Below are positions 29,392 to 30,442 of a stretch of DNA of 30,442 nucleotides, piece after piece (position 1 is the stretch's first letter; every line of letters begins with the position of its first letter). A program made the position numbers and the translations under genes. The notes beneath the pieces are model-generated. The model was not told the DNA's origin and made no database searches. It saw nothing but the letters and a program-made list of their open reading frames with translations. This stretch comes from Euplotes cf. woodruffi 2 WChen-2021 (Eukaryota; Ciliophora; Spirotrichea; Euplotida; Euplotidae), in assembly GCA_021441665.1 (NCBI GenBank), contig JAGYYN010000756.1, positions 1-30,442 on the forward strand. Reading direction: 5' to 3'.

Positions 29392-30442
29392 TTACTGATT
29401 TGCAAAAATTGGGTTGTTAAATCACGTAATGTCAATATTGTCGAGGTAGTTGCTAAAACTGTCTTCATCTTCATATTTAGCTATTCTGTCGTCTAAATAA
29501 GGCATCTTGACATTTGAATGCTGGCTAATTCAGCTGTAGATATCTTGAAATACTTCAAACGTATGCTTCATATTGCTGACCCATGCTTTATAGTTGCTTT
29601 CAATGATTATCTTATCAAAGAATCCAACATCATCAGTGATTGTGTAAGACTGAAGCTCGATTCCTTCAGATAAGACGTCAATAACAAAGATTCCGTACTC
29701 GTCAATCCAACCGATAACGGCTGAGTTTGTAAAAGAGTGCTTATGCTCATACTCTAATTGCCCGATTTCGTCATTTGAGTTAAAAACTAGCAAATAATCA
29801 TCTGTAATAGTGCATCTTTCCCTCATTGAGTTTGATTTGTTTAGCTTTCTCTTCGCCTTCGTAGTGCTTTTACTCGACTGGAATAACTGATCGTACTCTT
29901 GTGTCTTATTTATCCGATGGCTTGTTCTTTGTCATCTTAATGTTTTTGGTCTTGTGTATCTGGTCTGTGTTCTGTCAATAACGGTTATTTTCACAAAAAG
30001 CTGATGAAATTTATAGCAAAATATCTAACTATTTATGAATAGCTACCTTTCTTATCACATCGGCTTTGATCCCCATATATGAAGAGAGAATCTCGTACTT
30101 CTGTGCATAGTTCAAGCTATCATTGCAGTTGTTCCAAGTCTGAACTTTGGTAAATGGACTTCAGCCCGCAAATACTTCTGAATGAGTGCCAGATATAATT
30201 TCATCGAACTCATCAAGCCAATAGAAAGCCTCTCATGCATTAACTGTCTTTTTACTTACTCGGAATGATGTCTGACTTCGTATCTGAAAGCACGTCGAGA
30301 TCCTCTTCAGTTACTAAACTTCTAATCTCATTCTCCAACTTCGGGTTAATTCTTGGCACGAACTTCGGAACTTGAGGCTTCGAAGTGAAGAGCTTGTGAA
30401 GAGTGATCAACTCAGTGATTGATTGTCTGTCTTTATTTTGTA
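29392..30442 (-). CDS. Unknown protein, 5' end cut by the window edge
   Basis: Enters from the right edge in frame and ends CAG-TAA at 29394-29392, with about 310 residues visible. Introns: 30232-30259 (28 nt, GTAAGT donor) and 29972-30046 (75 nt). One +1 shift at AAA-TAA (TAA 29906-29908), before the segment YDQLFQSSKSTTKAKRK. TGA is read as Cys, for example in EVFAGCSPFTKV. The translation looks like folded protein rather than disordered sequence (YWLDEFDEIISGTHSEV, SAVIGWIDEYGIFVIDV, ESNYKAWVSNMKHTFEVFQD). The order of beta-rich and aromatic segments is compatible with an enzyme or beta-propeller-like domain, but I cannot name the family. The stop lies 130 bases from the farnesyltransferase start on the same strand. 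Confidence 0.8.

Noticed and set aside
1-30442. A tract of pseudogenes broken by many stops and frameshifts
   Set aside because: The breaks follow strict rules: TGA at Cys positions and AAA-TAR with exactly one skipped base. Conserved families (Ku80, FNTB, XAP5, SCP phosphatase) are complete after applying them.
1-30442. UGA read as Trp (as in some heterotrich ciliates)
   Set aside because: TGA falls on conserved Cys in farnesyltransferase and in zinc clusters, and TGG is used normally for Trp.
1-30442. tRNA, rRNA, CRISPR or insertion-sequence features
   Set aside because: No cloverleaf with a GGTTCRA arm, no rRNA-like segment, no spaced repeats and no recognisable transposase were found by eye.

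Overview
The window reads as nuclear DNA of a euplotid ciliate (Euplotes or a close relative). Three things read directly from the sequence support this. (1) Several clear protein families stay open only if TGA is a sense codon, and at diagnostic places it must be cysteine, including a zinc-ligand Cys of the protein farnesyltransferase beta subunit and zinc-finger Cys in an LRR gene. (2) Reading frames are interrupted again and again by AAA-TAA or AAA-TAG and resume exactly one base later, which is the known Euplotes +1 programmed frameshift signal. (3) Genes are split by very short GT...AG introns, many of 24-40 nt. With these three rules the many short ORFs collapse into 14 genes, and the intron plus frameshift models of 12 of them keep a consistent reading frame over the visible span. 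The family names below come from recognising sequence patterns, not from a database search.

Layout, left to right. Minus-strand Ser/Lys/Asn-rich gene running off the left edge (1-1514). Plus-strand low-complexity basic gene with about ten introns (1892-4513). Small two-exon gene (4866-5211). Unknown basic gene (5484-6636). Ku80 (6952-9586). SCP/FCP1-type phosphatase with a very long disordered N-terminus (9964-13375). Convergent minus-strand 1228-residue disordered protein (13831-17521). A 650-base spacer with an orphan ORF. Unknown helical protein (18173-19678). Basic unknown protein (20544-21948). Zinc-finger plus leucine-rich-repeat protein (22701-24897). XAP5/FAM50 spliceosome-associated protein (25125-26289). 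CCDC34-like coiled-coil protein (26409-27841, minus). Protein farnesyltransferase beta (27923-29261, minus). Unknown gene running off the right edge (29392-30442, minus).

The genes do not form an operon or single pathway. The shared feature is translation: 24 AAA-TAR shift sites (20 TAA, 4 TAG) lie in 10 of the 14 genes, some genes needing four shifts to give a full-length product, while apparent true stops follow codons other than AAA. Three AAG-TAA sites and one TTA-TAA site are less certain.

Euplotes somatic chromosomes are normally short, mostly single-gene molecules with C4A4/G4T4 telomeres. Here 14 genes lie on one continuous piece with no telomeric repeat, so the window is more likely micronuclear (germline) DNA or a species with multi-gene chromosomes; the sequence alone does not settle this. 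Exon borders are inferred by eye from GT/AG and frame and may be off by a few bases.
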